Counted from the first letter of the stretch, positions 11,423 to 20,813 are shown. The stretch is 64,000 nt of DNA from JAEZBP01 sp963832725 (GCA_963832725.1 CAWHVG010000001.1:186001-250000), one strand, 5' to 3'. The notes: generated from the letters alone by a model not told the origin. Numbers and translations are program-made.

Positions 11423-11537
11423 GAAAGACCTCCTGGAGCTCACGGTCGGGAGGTATAGCAACCGCCGGCCGTGAAACCCACCGCTCTCCGGAGGACTGGC
11501 CCGGGCCGACCCGCTCGGCGAAGGGCGCTTCGCCCGG

Positions 11538-12782
11538 CTACCTCAGGCAGTCCTCGTCCACGAGGTCGTCGCAGTCGTCGTCGAAGCCGTTGCAGGCCTC
11601 GGTCATCGGCACGCACGCCGAGGGCACGCACCCGAAGGTGACCGACAGGCGCGTCGTCTCACCGCTGCGGAGATGATTGCAAGCCGCGCCGTTGAGCGTG
11701 AGCGTGTTGGATGTCGCGTCGTAGCTCCAGCCGTCGGTGGCGTCCTCGGCGAGCGGGCCGTCGTTGGTCTGGACCACGAGGGCGCTCGGATCCGGCGGCG
11801 TGCTCGAGAGCGGGATGTCGCAGCTCACCACCCGCGTGGCGATCTCGTCGAGGACCGTGTCCAGGCTCGTAGCGTCGTCGGCGACGTAGTAGCTCGGCGG
11901 CGCGCCCGGTCGGACCAACCCGCCCGCTGACGCGATCGCCTCCAGCGAAGCCTCGCCGCCCCCGGTCGTGAACCCGATCACCGCCGTGGGGATGCCGGCC
12001 GCGAGCAGGCTCGCCGCGAGCGCGGAGAGCTGGTCGTTCGAGACGCCGCAGGAGACCTCGCCGTCGGTCACGATGATGGCGAACGAGGCCCGGCTCGAGT
12101 CCATCAGCTCGGGAAGGGCCTGCGCGCTCATCATCGCGTCGGCGGTCGGCGTCTGTCGCGGCTGGGTGGTCGTGTCGCTGTTGTCGAGCCCGCAGAGGCC
12201 GAAGGGCTGGATATCCGAGCTGGCGAGCTGAGTCTCGATGGCGGACGCGGTGCCGGGCCCGGGCGGGACCTCCGCGGCGACGCTCATCCCGCAGGCCTCG
12301 CGCGGATCCGGGAACGCCATCAATCCCCAGAACACCCGCGTGGGGTAGCGGCCGATCAGACCGAGCAGTCCGTCTCGCGCGGTGGCCCAGCGCGTGCGCG
12401 AGTCGTCCGGGCCGGTGCCGAAGAGGTTGGTGTCGTCCAGCCGCCGGCGCATCGAGCACGAGCGGTCGAAGATCACCAGCACGTTCGGCGGGCGGTAGTC
12501 GAAGGGCACGCTCTCGCCACCGCAGGCGGCGTCGGCCATCGCGTCGCTGCGATCACCCGCGTCCCCCCGCGCCGTCGCGTCGGGCCCGCGCCCGCCATCC
12601 GCGTCGCCGCCGTCCGCGCCGCCACCGTCCATGCCGGGGGTGGACTGACACCGCCCGTCGACGCACGTTTGCCCGCGCGCGCAGTCGCCGTTCGTGCTGC
12701 AGGTCCCGGACGTGCTCGGGCCCGCGCAATCACAGCCCGCGAGCAGGAGCGCGAGCCCCCCGATCAGACGCCACTTCGCCAT
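11538..12782 (-). CDS. VWA-domain lipoprotein with MopE-like tail
   Basis: Secreted lipoprotein of 414 residues. ATG 12782 is chosen because it has a GGGGAG ribosome site and gives the signal peptide MAKWRLIGGLALLLAGC with lipobox LAGC. A Cys-rich module follows (CSTNGDCARGQTCVDGRC), then an Asp/Gly-rich linker and a von Willebrand A domain whose metal site reads DRSCS (DxSxS) after NVLVIFDRS. The C-terminus holds one MopE-type putative metal-binding motif, CNGFDDDCDDLVDEDC. VWA proteins of this layout are common in myxobacteria and are taken to be surface adhesion or scaffold proteins. No enzymatic motif is seen and the partner is unknown. Confidence 0.82.
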   Translation of the reverse strand: MAKWRLIGGLALLLAGCDCAGPSTSGTCSTNGDCARGQTCVDGRCQSTPGMDGGGADGGDADGGRGPDATARGDAGDRSDAMADAACGGESVPFDYRPPNVLVIFDRSCSMRRRLDDTNLFGTGPDDSRTRWATARDGLLGLIGRYPTRVFWGLMAFPDPREACGMSVAAEVPPGPGTASAIETQLASSDIQPFGLCGLDNSDTTTQPRQTPTADAMMSAQALPELMDSSRASFAIIVTDGEVSCGVSNDQLSALAASLLAAGIPTAVIGFTTGGGEASLEAIASAGGLVRPGAPPSYYVADDATSLDTVLDEIATRVVSCDIPLSSTPPDPSALVVQTNDGPLAEDATDGWSYDATSNTLTLNGAACNHLRSGETTRLSVTFGCVPSACVPMTEACNGFDDDCDDLVDEDCLR

Positions 12783-12974
12783 CGACGCTTCTCCCCGCGC
12801 CCTCGCCTCGAGGACGTCGTCGAGCCCGATGGGCGAGGTGAACGTCGCGGTCCCGCGTGACCGAGCGCCGGCCAGACGGCGGCCCGATCTCCACCGCACC
12901 CATCGGGGTCCAGCGTGCCAGCCCGCGGGCTCGATTGCGAGAGGCGCGCGTCGCGCGTGAGGTATCGTTCGGCC

Positions 12975-13763
12975 GTGCGCACCTGGACCGCCCGCGGCGT
13001 GTTGGTCGCCGTCTTCGCGCTCTTCTGCGCGGGGCTGTGGTTCGTGCTCGCCCCGCGCGGGCTCGCCTGGATCGTGTGGACCCTGATCGGGTTGACCGCC
13101 GCGTTCGTGATCCTGGAGCTCGCGCTGCGGGGTCGCCGCGACGCGGCCGACGCTGGGGATCTCCTGCGCTGGCAATCCTCGCTCGACGATCCGAGCGCGC
13201 GCAGGAGGGCGATCGGCGAGCTGAGGAGGCGGATCGATCGCGCGAGGCAGCTGGGACGGCGGCTCCGCGTCGAGCACGCGCGGCTGGCGACCGTACTGGC
13301 CGAGCTCTTGGTGGCCGACGGCTCGCTGGAGGCGGCGTCACGCACGCTGGCGCGGGTGCCGATCGACGAGCTCGACGCGTTGCAGGCGGCGGTCGTCCGG
13401 CAGGCCCGTGCGCAGACCTACCTCGCGGCGGGTGATGTCGAAAGCGCAGAGTCGGCGCTCTCCACCGCGCCGACGCGAACCGGCCAGCCGGTGCTCGACG
13501 CGGCGCTGGCGCTCTCGCGGGCGGGCGTGGCACTCGGGCGAGGCCGCGTGGACGAGGCCGAGCAGCGGGCGGGCGAGGTCCGCGACGCCGCCGAGGAAGG
13601 CGACGCGCTGTACGACGAGGCGCTGGCGATCCTCGCGGCCTGCCACGCCGCGCGGGGAGACGAGAGCGGCGCCGACCGGCTGATCGCCCGCATCGACGAC
13701 GAAGGCCGCCGCCGGCTGGCGCTGGTCGGGCCGGCGCTCGTCCGCGACCGGGTTCGCGCCTGA
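12975..13763 (+). CDS. membrane protein with TPR-like helical domain
   Basis: Unrecognised protein of about 263 residues. Two adjacent hydrophobic segments near the N-terminus (GVLVAVFALFCAGLWFVL and WIVWTLIGLTAAFVILELAL) suggest an inner-membrane hairpin anchor. The rest is Ala/Arg/Glu-rich helical sequence with TPR-like pairs, such as ARAQTYLAAGDVESAESAL and ALAILAACHAARGDESGADRL. The GTG at 12975 is the likely start, with an in-frame GTG at 12957 as alternative. It is transcribed away from the VWA lipoprotein, so the 190 bases between them should hold two promoters. It is probably a protein-protein interaction module. Confidence 0.6.
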   Translation: MRTWTARGVLVAVFALFCAGLWFVLAPRGLAWIVWTLIGLTAAFVILELALRGRRDAADAGDLLRWQSSLDDPSARRRAIGELRRRIDRARQLGRRLRVEHARLATVLAELLVADGSLEAASRTLARVPIDELDALQAAVVRQARAQTYLAAGDVESAESALSTAPTRTGQPVLDAALALSRAGVALGRGRVDEAEQRAGEVRDAAEEGDALYDEALAILAACHAARGDESGADRLIARIDDEGRRRLALVGPALVRDRVRA

Positions 13764-13825
13764 CGCCACGCGTCGACCGCCGCGATATCTGACGCCTCCG
13801 GCCGGGGTCGCCTTATCATGAGGCC

Positions 13826-14593
13826 GTGAGCTACCGCGATCCGTTGGAGGCGGCCCGAGCACGCATCGCCGCGCTGGAGGACCTCCTGGAGTCCCAGCGC
13901 TTCGTCGGCTCCCCCGACGACGACGAGCACGACGAACGCAACGCCCTGCGGGAGACGCGAGCGGCGCTGGCCGAGGAGCGGGCCGAGCACCACGAGGCGC
14001 TGCGCGAGCACGCGGAGCAGGCGTCGGAGCTCCGGCACACGCTGCGCGCGACCGAGGCGGAGCTGCGCGACGAGCGCGCGCGCCGCCTGGCGGAGGTCTC
14101 GCTCTTGCGCAGCAAGCTCGAAGAGGCCGAGCGGATGGTCCAGAACAACGCCTCGCTCTTCGAGGCGGAGCAGACCATGCAGCGCGCCCAGGCGGAGGCC
14201 GAGAGCGCGCGTCTAAGCCAGCAGATCGTCCACAAGGACACCGCGATCCGGGAGCTTCGGGAGGAGATCCGCGTCCACCTCGACGGCGCGCTCGCGGAGG
14301 TGAAGGCGTACTACGAGGCCCGGGTGCGCGCCGTGGGGACCGAGCTGGCCGAGAACGGCGCGCTGGCGCGCAAGCTGGAGTCCAGCCTGAGCGAAGCCCG
14401 CGAGGCGCTCGACGCGCTGCCGCCGGTCGACATGCGCGACCGCGAGGCCATCGTCGAGCGGGAGATGGCCAAGCGCAAAGTGGCCATCGGCGAAGCGGAG
14501 CTCGAACGCGTGCGAGGCCGGATTGAGCGGCTCGAGAGCGAGCTGACCCGCATCACCAGCGCCGAGGCCAAGCTCGCCGAACGCGCGCGCTGA
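13826..14593 (+). CDS. coiled-coil protein of unknown function
   Basis: A 255-residue protein, almost entirely predicted heptad coiled coil, rich in Glu, Arg, Ala and Leu (for example RHTLRATEAELRDERARRL). It has no signal peptide or membrane segment, so it is probably a cytoplasmic filament or scaffold protein. The start is GTG 13826 (MSYRDPLEAARARIAALEDLL), 62 bases after the preceding gene, with GAGG just upstream, so the two may be co-transcribed. I recognise no family beyond similarity to generic SMC-like coiled coils. Confidence 0.65.
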   Translation: MSYRDPLEAARARIAALEDLLESQRFVGSPDDDEHDERNALRETRAALAEERAEHHEALREHAEQASELRHTLRATEAELRDERARRLAEVSLLRSKLEEAERMVQNNASLFEAEQTMQRAQAEAESARLSQQIVHKDTAIRELREEIRVHLDGALAEVKAYYEARVRAVGTELAENGALARKLESSLSEAREALDALPPVDMRDREAIVEREMAKRKVAIGEAELERVRGRIERLESELTRITSAEAKLAERAR

Positions 14594-14729
14594 GCAGGGC
14601 CCGGCGACGGCGCCTCCCGAGACCGCCCGGCGCGCTCACCGGGGCGAGGAGGACGGCGCTCCGCTGCGGATTGGACGCATCGCTTCCGGCCGCCGGGACG
14701 CGCTTCTCCGCAACGGCGCGGACGAGCGC

Positions 14730-16214
14730 TCACTCCGGCGTGAAACGCGCCAGCCACTGCTTCAGGTGCAGCTTCCGCTTCTGCGCCGTGCTGCTCATGT
14801 AGCGGACGGTGCCGAAGATCTCGCGCTCCGGCCCCCACGCCCGATCGAATAGCCCGAACACCCAGCCGATCCCGCTGATGCTGTTCGGATCGCGCCCGTC
14901 GGTGGCCCACCGATCGTTGAGCTCGAGCGCCAGCGCGTGCGCCTCTTCCGGGGAGCGCGTCCACTCCAGAAGCCGCTTGCCCCAGAGCATCCGCAGCGCG
15001 TTGTGGATGCGCCCCTCTTGGCGAAGCTGGGTCTGGGCGGCGTTCCAGATCGAATCGTCGGTCCGCCCCTCTTCCAGCGCCTCGCGCGAGTACACCTTCC
15101 GCGCGTCACCGGCGTGCTTGTTCAGCGTCCGCCGCGCCCACTCCGGCAGCGCCTCGTACGACGCGTGGTCCGGCCGCTGCGAGCAGAACACGTAGCCGAG
15201 CTCACGCCAGGTCACGAGCTGATCGAGAAAGCCCTCGGCGCCGGCCGACATGCCCCACGCGCCCTCGCGCTTCCCGGTCACCGCCGTCGGCATCTCCGCC
15301 AGCGTCCACTCCTCCTTCGCCGCCAACTCGCGCAGCACCCGATGCGAGGCGATGTGGCCGAAGTGCAGGTAGGACGAGAGGCGGCTCTCCACCCCGGCGT
15401 CCGGATGCGAGCGCTCGGTGTCGTAGCGGTCGATGTCGTGCTCGAGGAAGCGCGTCAACCTCGCTCGCGCCGCCCCGCTCCCGCCGCGCGTGTCCACGCC
15501 GCCGACCTCGTGATCGATCGGCAACGACGCGAGCAGCGAGCTCGGATCGGAGAGCTCCGACGCGCTGAGCGCAGACCAGCGCGAGGCCACGCCGCGCGGC
15601 AGCTTCGCGGGCGTCATCGAGAGCGCCGCGAAAGGCTCCTCGCTCGGCGGGTGCTGGAGGTGTGGCGCCAGCTCGCGCTGCAGGAAGCGGCGAAAGCCAT
15701 ACGCCCGCGGGAACGCGCGAGGCGCAGCGCGAAGCGGCAGGAGCCCGTTGCCGTCCACCGCCTCCAGCCGCACGGAGAGCCGCTCTGCCGCGGCCGCGAT
15801 CATCCGCGGCAAGAAGAACGCGGGGTAGTCGTCGGTGACCACCACCGCCGCCCGCTCGGCCAGCGCCGCGAGCAGCCCGCGTCCGGAGCCCGCCTCCCGC
15901 TCGACGTAGGGGTGGTAGGTCACCCCGGCCTTCGCGAACGCCGCCGCGTTGTCGGCCATCCCCTCGATGACGAAGCGGTGAAAGCGATCGCTCGCAAACC
16001 GGTAGTCGACCCGCAAGGGCTCCATCACCAGCACCGGGCGACCGAGCTCGCGGGCCCACGCGACCGCGCGGTCGAGCGCAAAGCTGTCGTGCGCTCGCCG
16101 GGCAGCGATCATCCAATAGAGGACGTAGTCACCGCCCTCACGCACGGGCGCATCCGAGAGCCCGCGCACGCGGATCATCGGGACATCACTCGGGGCCGGC
16201 TCAGGCTTGGCCAT
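14730..16214 (-). CDS. class II CPD photolyase
   Basis: Light-driven DNA repair enzyme that splits cyclobutane pyrimidine dimers using FAD. The protein has about 494 residues. The N-terminal alpha/beta domain (YVLYWMIAARRAHDSFALDRAV) and the FAD-binding C-terminal domain carry class II signatures: SRLSSYLHFGHIASHRVLREL, FLDQLVTWRELGYVFC, GRIHNALRMLWGKRLLEW, and DGRDPNSISGIGWVFGLFDR followed by WGPEREIFGTVRYMSS. ATG 16214 (MAKPEPAPSD) is chosen from the family length; an ATG at 16256 is possible and neither has a clear ribosome site. The reading frame is unbroken. The gene stands alone. Confidence 0.93.
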   Translation of the reverse strand: MAKPEPAPSDVPMIRVRGLSDAPVREGGDYVLYWMIAARRAHDSFALDRAVAWARELGRPVLVMEPLRVDYRFASDRFHRFVIEGMADNAAAFAKAGVTYHPYVEREAGSGRGLLAALAERAAVVVTDDYPAFFLPRMIAAAAERLSVRLEAVDGNGLLPLRAAPRAFPRAYGFRRFLQRELAPHLQHPPSEEPFAALSMTPAKLPRGVASRWSALSASELSDPSSLLASLPIDHEVGGVDTRGGSGAARARLTRFLEHDIDRYDTERSHPDAGVESRLSSYLHFGHIASHRVLRELAAKEEWTLAEMPTAVTGKREGAWGMSAGAEGFLDQLVTWRELGYVFCSQRPDHASYEALPEWARRTLNKHAGDARKVYSREALEEGRTDDSIWNAAQTQLRQEGRIHNALRMLWGKRLLEWTRSPEEAHALALELNDRWATDGRDPNSISGIGWVFGLFDRAWGPEREIFGTVRYMSSTAQKRKLHLKQWLARFTPE

Positions 16215-16645
16215 CGAGGAACGGGTTTGGGTCCCGGCGACACCTATCGCAAGCATCGAAGCACGCCATTCGAGACGTTCGCCGAGGGTGGCGCCCGCGT
16301 TCTCAGGATCGCGACGCTTCGGGCGCGACCTCCGAGCGCGAACCGAAGGCCTCCGGCACCGCCGAGCCCCACCGCCCGGTGCCGCCGAGCGAGGCGAGAC
16401 GGACCGACGCCGACACGCGGGTCCTGCCTCGTCGACGAAGCTCCCGGTCGCACTTCGGGCCACGGGTCGAGTCCCCCGTATCCGTGATCTCTACCCAATA
16501 GCGGCGGCCCTCGCCGCGCGACTCAGCGTCACTCCTCCTCGACGATGCTCTGGCATCGCCTCGCCGTCGTTCCTCGATTCGCACGCCGAGGGCTCCCCGA
16601 TATTGGGCACTCACGACGGAACACGGGGGACTAGGTGGCGATGGC
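16215..16645. other. gap between photolyase and NAD(P)-binding gene
   Basis: About 430 bases between divergent genes, with no supported coding sequence. Open frames exist on both strands but are Arg/Ser/Pro-rich, as expected for GC-rich shadows. Part of it must be the divergent promoter region for the photolyase and the gene at 16646; no confident sigma-70 boxes are seen. Confidence 0.5.
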
Positions 16646-18127
16646 GTGGGAGAACGAGTGCTGATCGCCGGCGCGGCCGGGTTCGTGGGACACCAGCTCG
16701 AGCCCTTCGTGCGCGGCATGGGGCGCGACGTGGTGTGCGGGACGCGCGATCCCGCCGCCGCAGCGCGACGCTTTCCTGGGCGGAGCTGGGTGCATCTCGA
16801 GCTGGACGAGCCGGCCAGCATCGCGCGCGCCATGGAGGGCTGTGCCGCGGCCTACTATCTCGTCCACGGCCTGCGCAGCGGGCGCGACTATCCACGTCGC
16901 GAGGAGGCCCAGGCCCACGCGTTCGCGCGCGCCGCCCGCGAGCGAGGCGTGAGGCGGGTCATCTACCTCGGCGGCGTCGAGCCCCGTGGCGAAGTGTCGC
17001 AACACCTCCAGAGCCGCCTGCGCACGGGAGCCATCCTCCGGGCCGAATGCCCGCTCGGCGTCGAGCTGCGCGCCGCCATGATCATCGGCGCCGAGAGCGT
17101 GAGCTGGCAGATGGTCCACGACCTGAGCGCCCGCCTGCCCGCGATGCTCCTGCCGGCCTGGACCCACTTTCGCTCCTCGCCCGTCGCCATCGACGACGTC
17201 CTGGTCGCGCTGGCCTGCGCGCTGGACGTCCCGCTGGAGCGCTCGGCCTGGTTCGACCTGCCCGGCCCCGAGATCATGACCCACGGCGAGATGCTGCTCC
17301 GCGTGAGCACGCTGCTCGGCAACGCCCCCGCCCTCATCCCGGTCCCGCTCGTGACGCCGATCCTCTCGAGTTACTGGGTCGCGCTCGTCACCCGCGTCGA
17401 CCTGCCTGTGGCGCGCGAGCTGGTGGCCGGGCTGCAGAGCGACCTGGTCCCGACCGGCCCGTCGTTCTGGGAGCACCTGCCCGAGCATCGGCTGCTCTCG
17501 TTCGACGAGGCCGTCCGCCGGGCCGTCCGCGACACGGGTGAGACCGCGCCGCCGATCCGAGGCGCCCTCTCGCGGGCGGTCGGCAAGCTGCGGCGCCGGC
17601 TCGAGGGGCTGCCCAATCCTCGCCGAACGACGCTGAGCCGCGCCGCGGATTCGGCCTCCGGGCGGTCCGCGCGGAGTGTTCTCGCGATCGGCCGGAGCGC
17701 GGCGCAGTCACATCCGACGGAACGCGGGCTCGCGCTCACGACTCGACCTACATTCGACCCCGGAGCTCGAAATCGCACACGAATTACGCCCCACCTTCAA
17801 TGCGGCGGCTCCTTCGGCTACGATGTCGGCCTCAAGGAGGGCCACATGGCGGACGACAAGAACAAGAGAGAGCTGGTTCGGAAGGTGAGCGACCTGGTCG
17901 ACCGGCGTTACCACGGCAGCTACGAGGACGCGTTCCGGTTCTACGCGCGCAAGGGCTCCAGCGACGGCAAGGTGGATAGTACCGAGCTGACGCAGCTCCT
18001 CGCGGACGCCAGCGTCGGCAACATGTTCACCCGCAGCGCGTGGGTGAGCGGGATCATGGGCTCGATGGACAAGGACGGAGACGGCAAAATCTCCTGGAAC
18101 GAGTTCGAGAGCGTCATCAAGAAGTGA
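16646..18127 (+). CDS. NAD(P)-binding SDR-like protein, frame continues into EF-hand protein
   Basis: Atypical short-chain dehydrogenase/NmrA-like protein. The GTG start is preceded by AGGTGG. The N-terminus VLIAGAAGFVGHQL has the GxxGxxG dinucleotide-binding turn; VRRVIYLGGVEP and the Asp/Glu-rich middle fit complex or atypical SDRs of about 330 residues. The catalytic YxxxK is not obvious. The frame has no stop until 18127 and therefore includes the whole EF-hand protein at 17846. I think the SDR really ends earlier: a one-base shift near 17620 would give LPNPAERR and a TGA at 17634-17636. A true fusion cannot be excluded. Residues after about 330 (SASGRSARSV to LKEGH) look like intergenic translation. 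Confidence 0.65.
   Translation: MGERVLIAGAAGFVGHQLEPFVRGMGRDVVCGTRDPAAAARRFPGRSWVHLELDEPASIARAMEGCAAAYYLVHGLRSGRDYPRREEAQAHAFARAARERGVRRVIYLGGVEPRGEVSQHLQSRLRTGAILRAECPLGVELRAAMIIGAESVSWQMVHDLSARLPAMLLPAWTHFRSSPVAIDDVLVALACALDVPLERSAWFDLPGPEIMTHGEMLLRVSTLLGNAPALIPVPLVTPILSSYWVALVTRVDLPVARELVAGLQSDLVPTGPSFWEHLPEHRLLSFDEAVRRAVRDTGETAPPIRGALSRAVGKLRRRLEGLPNPRRTTLSRAADSASGRSARSVLAIGRSAAQSHPTERGLALTTRPTFDPGARNRTRITPHLQCGGSFGYDVGLKEGHMADDKNKRELVRKVSDLVDRRYHGSYEDAFRFYARKGSSDGKVDSTELTQLLADASVGNMFTRSAWVSGIMGSMDKDGDGKISWNEFESVIKK
17846..18127 (+). CDS. EF-hand domain protein
   Basis: Small protein of 93 residues starting MADDKNKRELVRKVSD, with an excellent ribosome site (AAGGAGG, 6 bases upstream), the main reason for calling it a separate gene inside the longer open frame. 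The C-terminal loop DKDGDGKISWNEF is a canonical EF-hand with all calcium-ligand positions. The earlier stretch SSDGKVDSTEL is a shortened, probably non-canonical first hand. No signal peptide is seen, so it is likely a cytoplasmic calcium sensor or buffer. A strong hairpin follows the stop. Confidence 0.75.
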   Translation: MADDKNKRELVRKVSDLVDRRYHGSYEDAFRFYARKGSSDGKVDSTELTQLLADASVGNMFTRSAWVSGIMGSMDKDGDGKISWNEFESVIKK

Positions 18128-18145
18128 CGTGACGCATGCGCCTCC

Positions 18146-18182
18146 GGTCCGGGCTCGACGCGAAGCTTCGCGGGCCCGGACC
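18146..18182. terminator. hairpin between convergent genes
   Basis: A perfect 9-bp inverted repeat (GGTCCGGGC / GCCCGGACC) encloses a second palindrome, CGCGAAGCTTCGCG. It lies 18 bases after the EF-hand stop and directly beyond the restored stop of the convergent EthD-like gene, so it can serve both as a shared terminator. No T-tract is present. Confidence 0.6.
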
Positions 18183-18184
18183 GG

Positions 18185-18837
18185 TCAGAGCGCGCGCTCC
18201 GCGACCAGGTAGGTTTCGAATCGAGCGCATGTCGAGGAAGCTCGACACGTGCAGCCCGACGCGGATCATGTTCGGGACCATGCGGCGGACGCCGCCGAAG
18301 AGGTGGCGCGCCGAGACGATGTGCGCCGCGTGCTCCGCGTCCTCGGTGACGACACCATCCCAACGCGGCGAGCCGTCGAGCACCGCCTCCTCGACCACGT
18401 TGCGCACGTAGCCGATGAACGGATGCACCTCCAGGGTCATCGGCGTGTGCGTACCGAACCATTCGCGAAAGAACGCCTCGCGCGAGAATCCGCGGGTGCT
18501 GGCGAAAGAGCGTGAGGAGCGTCGCGCCCACGTTGCGCTCGCGCGGCCGCGGTAACGGAACCGTCTCGGTCACGCGCCAACCTTCCACCTTGCCGGGCAG
18601 CGCGCGGAGACGCGCCTCGAGCTCGGGCAAGCGCGCCGGCTCGAGACGTGCGGAGAGGAGCGCGACCGGATCGCGTTTCAGCGGCAGCACCGTCACCCGG
18701 GGCGGCGGCGCCTCGGTGATGTGCACCGAGGAGACCCCCAGCTCGGACAGGGGCGCCAACGTACTGCGCCAGCGCGCATCGAGCTGTGCTGCCGTACCGG
18801 GCGGTCGCCAGAGGAAGAGGTGCTTCTCACGGTCCAC
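18185..18837 (-). CDS. EthD-like domain protein (two frameshifts)
   Basis: Protein of about 215 residues beginning MDREKHLFLWRPPGT. Two halves each resemble a ferredoxin-like EthD/Dabb-type fold: the second reads REAFFREWFGTHTPMTLEVHPFIGYVRNVV, close to the EthD pattern of Trp, Phe and His-Pro spacing. The phase changes near 18482 (ILAR to EAFF) and again near 18230; after the second change the protein ends RFETYLVAERAL with a TGA at 18185-18187, right beside the hairpin. Both shifts are single-base and the flanks are coherent. EthD-type proteins are linked to monooxygenase or degradation pathways, but the role here is unknown. Confidence 0.6.
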
Positions 18838-18982
18838 CCGCTCGCGATACCACGCCCGTCTCGCGCTTCGAAGATCGATCGCGCGCAGACGGAGGGCACG
18901 GAGAGGCAGCGCGTCCGTGTCGGGCTTCCAGCGCGCTTCGGGAGAGAGCGCGCCGCGCTTCCGGTTTACCCTGCTGGGATCG

Positions 18983-20344
18983 ATGGAAGGGCCGCCGAAG
19001 ACATCGTGGATCTATCGCGCCCTCGCCAGCGTGGCGCGGGCGGCGATCTGGCTCTTCTACAGCACCGTCGAGATCACCGGCCTCGAGCGGCTCGACCCGT
19101 CGCGCCCGACGCTCTACGCGCCGACGCACCCGAACTCCATCGTCGACCCGCTGCTGCTGATCCTCTTCGAGGAGCGCCCGCTTCGCTTCGTGGCCCGGGA
19201 CGGCCTCTTCCGCGGCCCGCTCCTCGGCGCGCTCTTGCGGGCCATCGGCGCCGTCCCGGTCCGCCGGCGGATGGACCACGGCGGGAACGTCGACAACCAA
19301 GGCGCGCTCGCGGCGTGCGTCGAGGCCCTCGCCGAAGGCGGCGCGGTCGTGCTCTTTCCGGAGGGCAAGACGCACGCTCGGCTGCGGGTCGAGCCACTCA
19401 AGAGCGGGCTCGCGCGCATCGCGCTCGACGCATACCCGGCTCCCGTCCGGATCGTCCCGGTCGGCCTCAACTACCTCGTCCGCCACGCGTTTCGGAGCGA
19501 CGTCCACGTCTCCATCGGCGAGCCGATCGAGATCGACGCCCGAGTGGCCAGCGCGGATCGTACCGCCGCCGTGCGCGAGCTGACCGAGCGCGTGCGGGCA
19601 GGCCTCGAAGCGCTGACGGTGCACATCGAACGCGAAGACGACGAGCGGATGATCGCGCAAGTCACCGCGATCGTAACCGAGCTGCGGCAGAACGACGGGC
19701 TCGACGCCAGCGGACAGTCGCCCGCCGAGCGGGTCGAGCTCGTGCAGCGCATCCTGGACGCCTACCGCTGGCTCCGGGAGACCGATCCTGCGCGAACGGA
19801 GGCGCTTCGGCGGCGAATCCTCGACCTGATCGAAGAACGCGAGTCGCTTGGGCTCGGCGGCGAAATCCCGGCGCTCCAGCGGCGCGGGGAGCGGCGGCGC
19901 GCGGCGCGCCTGTGGCGGGAAGCCCGGACGCCCGTGCTGCTGTTGGGGGCTCCCTTCGCGGCCTACGGCGTGGCGACGAACGTCGTGCCGTACCTGGCGA
20001 TGCGCGCGTTGCTGACGGTGAGCCCGCCGCGCTTCTACCGCGGTGCGCTCGTGAAGCTCCTGCTCGGCGGCGTGCTCTTCGCCGCCTTCTACGCCCTGAC
20101 CGCCAGCGCCGTGTGGGGCCTCTTCGGGCCGGTGTTCGCCTCGGCGTACGCGCTGAGCCTGGTGCCGGCGGGCCTCTTCGCGCGGCGCTATCTGGTGGAG
20201 GTGCGCCTGCACCGCCTCGGCCCCGCAGGGCTCTTGCGCCTGATCCGCCATCGGGGCCGGATCGCCCTCTTCGAGGCCGAGCGCGAGATGCTGGCGGAGG
20301 AGCTGTCGGCGCTTCGCGACGCCTACCTGGAGCAGGCCCCGTGA
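18983..20344 (+). CDS. PlsC-type glycerolipid acyltransferase
   Basis: Membrane acyltransferase of about 453 residues, probably 1-acyl-sn-glycerol-3-phosphate or a related lysolipid acyltransferase. The start is ATG 18983 (MEGPPKTSWIYRAL). The acceptor-site motif is THPNSIVDP, an H-x5-D variant of the usual H-x4-D, and VVLFPEGKTH is the FPEG block that binds the glycerol-phosphate. A helical middle region is followed by C-terminal hydrophobic segments (LLLGAPFAAYGVATNVVPYL and LLLGGVLFAAFYALTASAVW). The extended C-terminus is found in a subset of bacterial PlsC proteins. It has its own transcription unit, divergent from the EthD-like gene. Confidence 0.88.
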   Translation: MEGPPKTSWIYRALASVARAAIWLFYSTVEITGLERLDPSRPTLYAPTHPNSIVDPLLLILFEERPLRFVARDGLFRGPLLGALLRAIGAVPVRRRMDHGGNVDNQGALAACVEALAEGGAVVLFPEGKTHARLRVEPLKSGLARIALDAYPAPVRIVPVGLNYLVRHAFRSDVHVSIGEPIEIDARVASADRTAAVRELTERVRAGLEALTVHIEREDDERMIAQVTAIVTELRQNDGLDASGQSPAERVELVQRILDAYRWLRETDPARTEALRRRILDLIEERESLGLGGEIPALQRRGERRRAARLWREARTPVLLLGAPFAAYGVATNVVPYLAMRALLTVSPPRFYRGALVKLLLGGVLFAAFYALTASAVWGLFGPVFASAYALSLVPAGLFARRYLVEVRLHRLGPAGLLRLIRHRGRIALFEAEREMLAEELSALRDAYLEQAP

Positions 20345-20416
20345 GGGCGCGAGGCCCCGCATTCGTCGCGCCGAGCGAGCTCGAAAGCTCACCGCCCACG
20401 GAGTGTCGGATATCGT

Positions 20417-20444
20417 TTGACAGCGCGTCGCCCCTGCCTATACT
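20417..20444 (+). promoter_or_regulatory. sigma-70 promoter of tRNA-fMet copy 1
   Basis: A perfect -35 box TTGACA (20417-20422) and the -10 box TATACT (20439-20444) are separated by 16 bases, about 14 bases before the tRNA. The same boxes and spacing recur before the second tRNA at 21813-21840, although the surrounding sequence differs. Confidence 0.88.
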
Positions 20445-20457
20445 GCGCCTTCCCTGA

Positions 20458-20531
<74 letters not shown>

Positions 20532-20541
20532 GTATGCTTGG

Positions 20542-20573
20542 AAAAGCCCGGCCCTTTTGGTCCGGGCTTTTTC
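20542..20573 (+). terminator. intrinsic terminator of tRNA-fMet copy 1
   Basis: A 10-bp stem AAAAGCCCGG / CCGGGCTTTT with a 10-base loop, followed by a T-run, starting 11 bases after the tRNA. Repeats of the same hairpin lie at 20679-20707 and 20814-20842. Confidence 0.93.
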
Positions 20574-20678
20574 TTCGCCTAAGGCCGGATTTCGTTGCTG
20601 GTCTTGCGCGCCCAAGGCGCGCGGTCCCGGGACGCTCCGCGGCCCTGCGGCGGCGGCCACCGCTACTATGCTTGAACG

Positions 20679-20707
20679 AGCCCGGCCCTTTTGGTCCGGG
20701 CTTTTTC
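20679..20707 (+). terminator. second terminator in array 1
   Basis: Stem AGCCCGG / CCGGGCT with a T-run (CTTTTTC), at the same place in repeat unit 2. No gene lies between it and the first terminator. Confidence 0.85.
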
Positions 20708-20813
20708 TTCGCCTAAGGCCGGATTTCGTTGCTGGTCTTGCGCGCCCAAGGCGCGCGGTCCTCGGGACGCTCCGCGGCCCTGCGGCGGCGGCCACCGCTA
20801 CTATGCTTGAACG

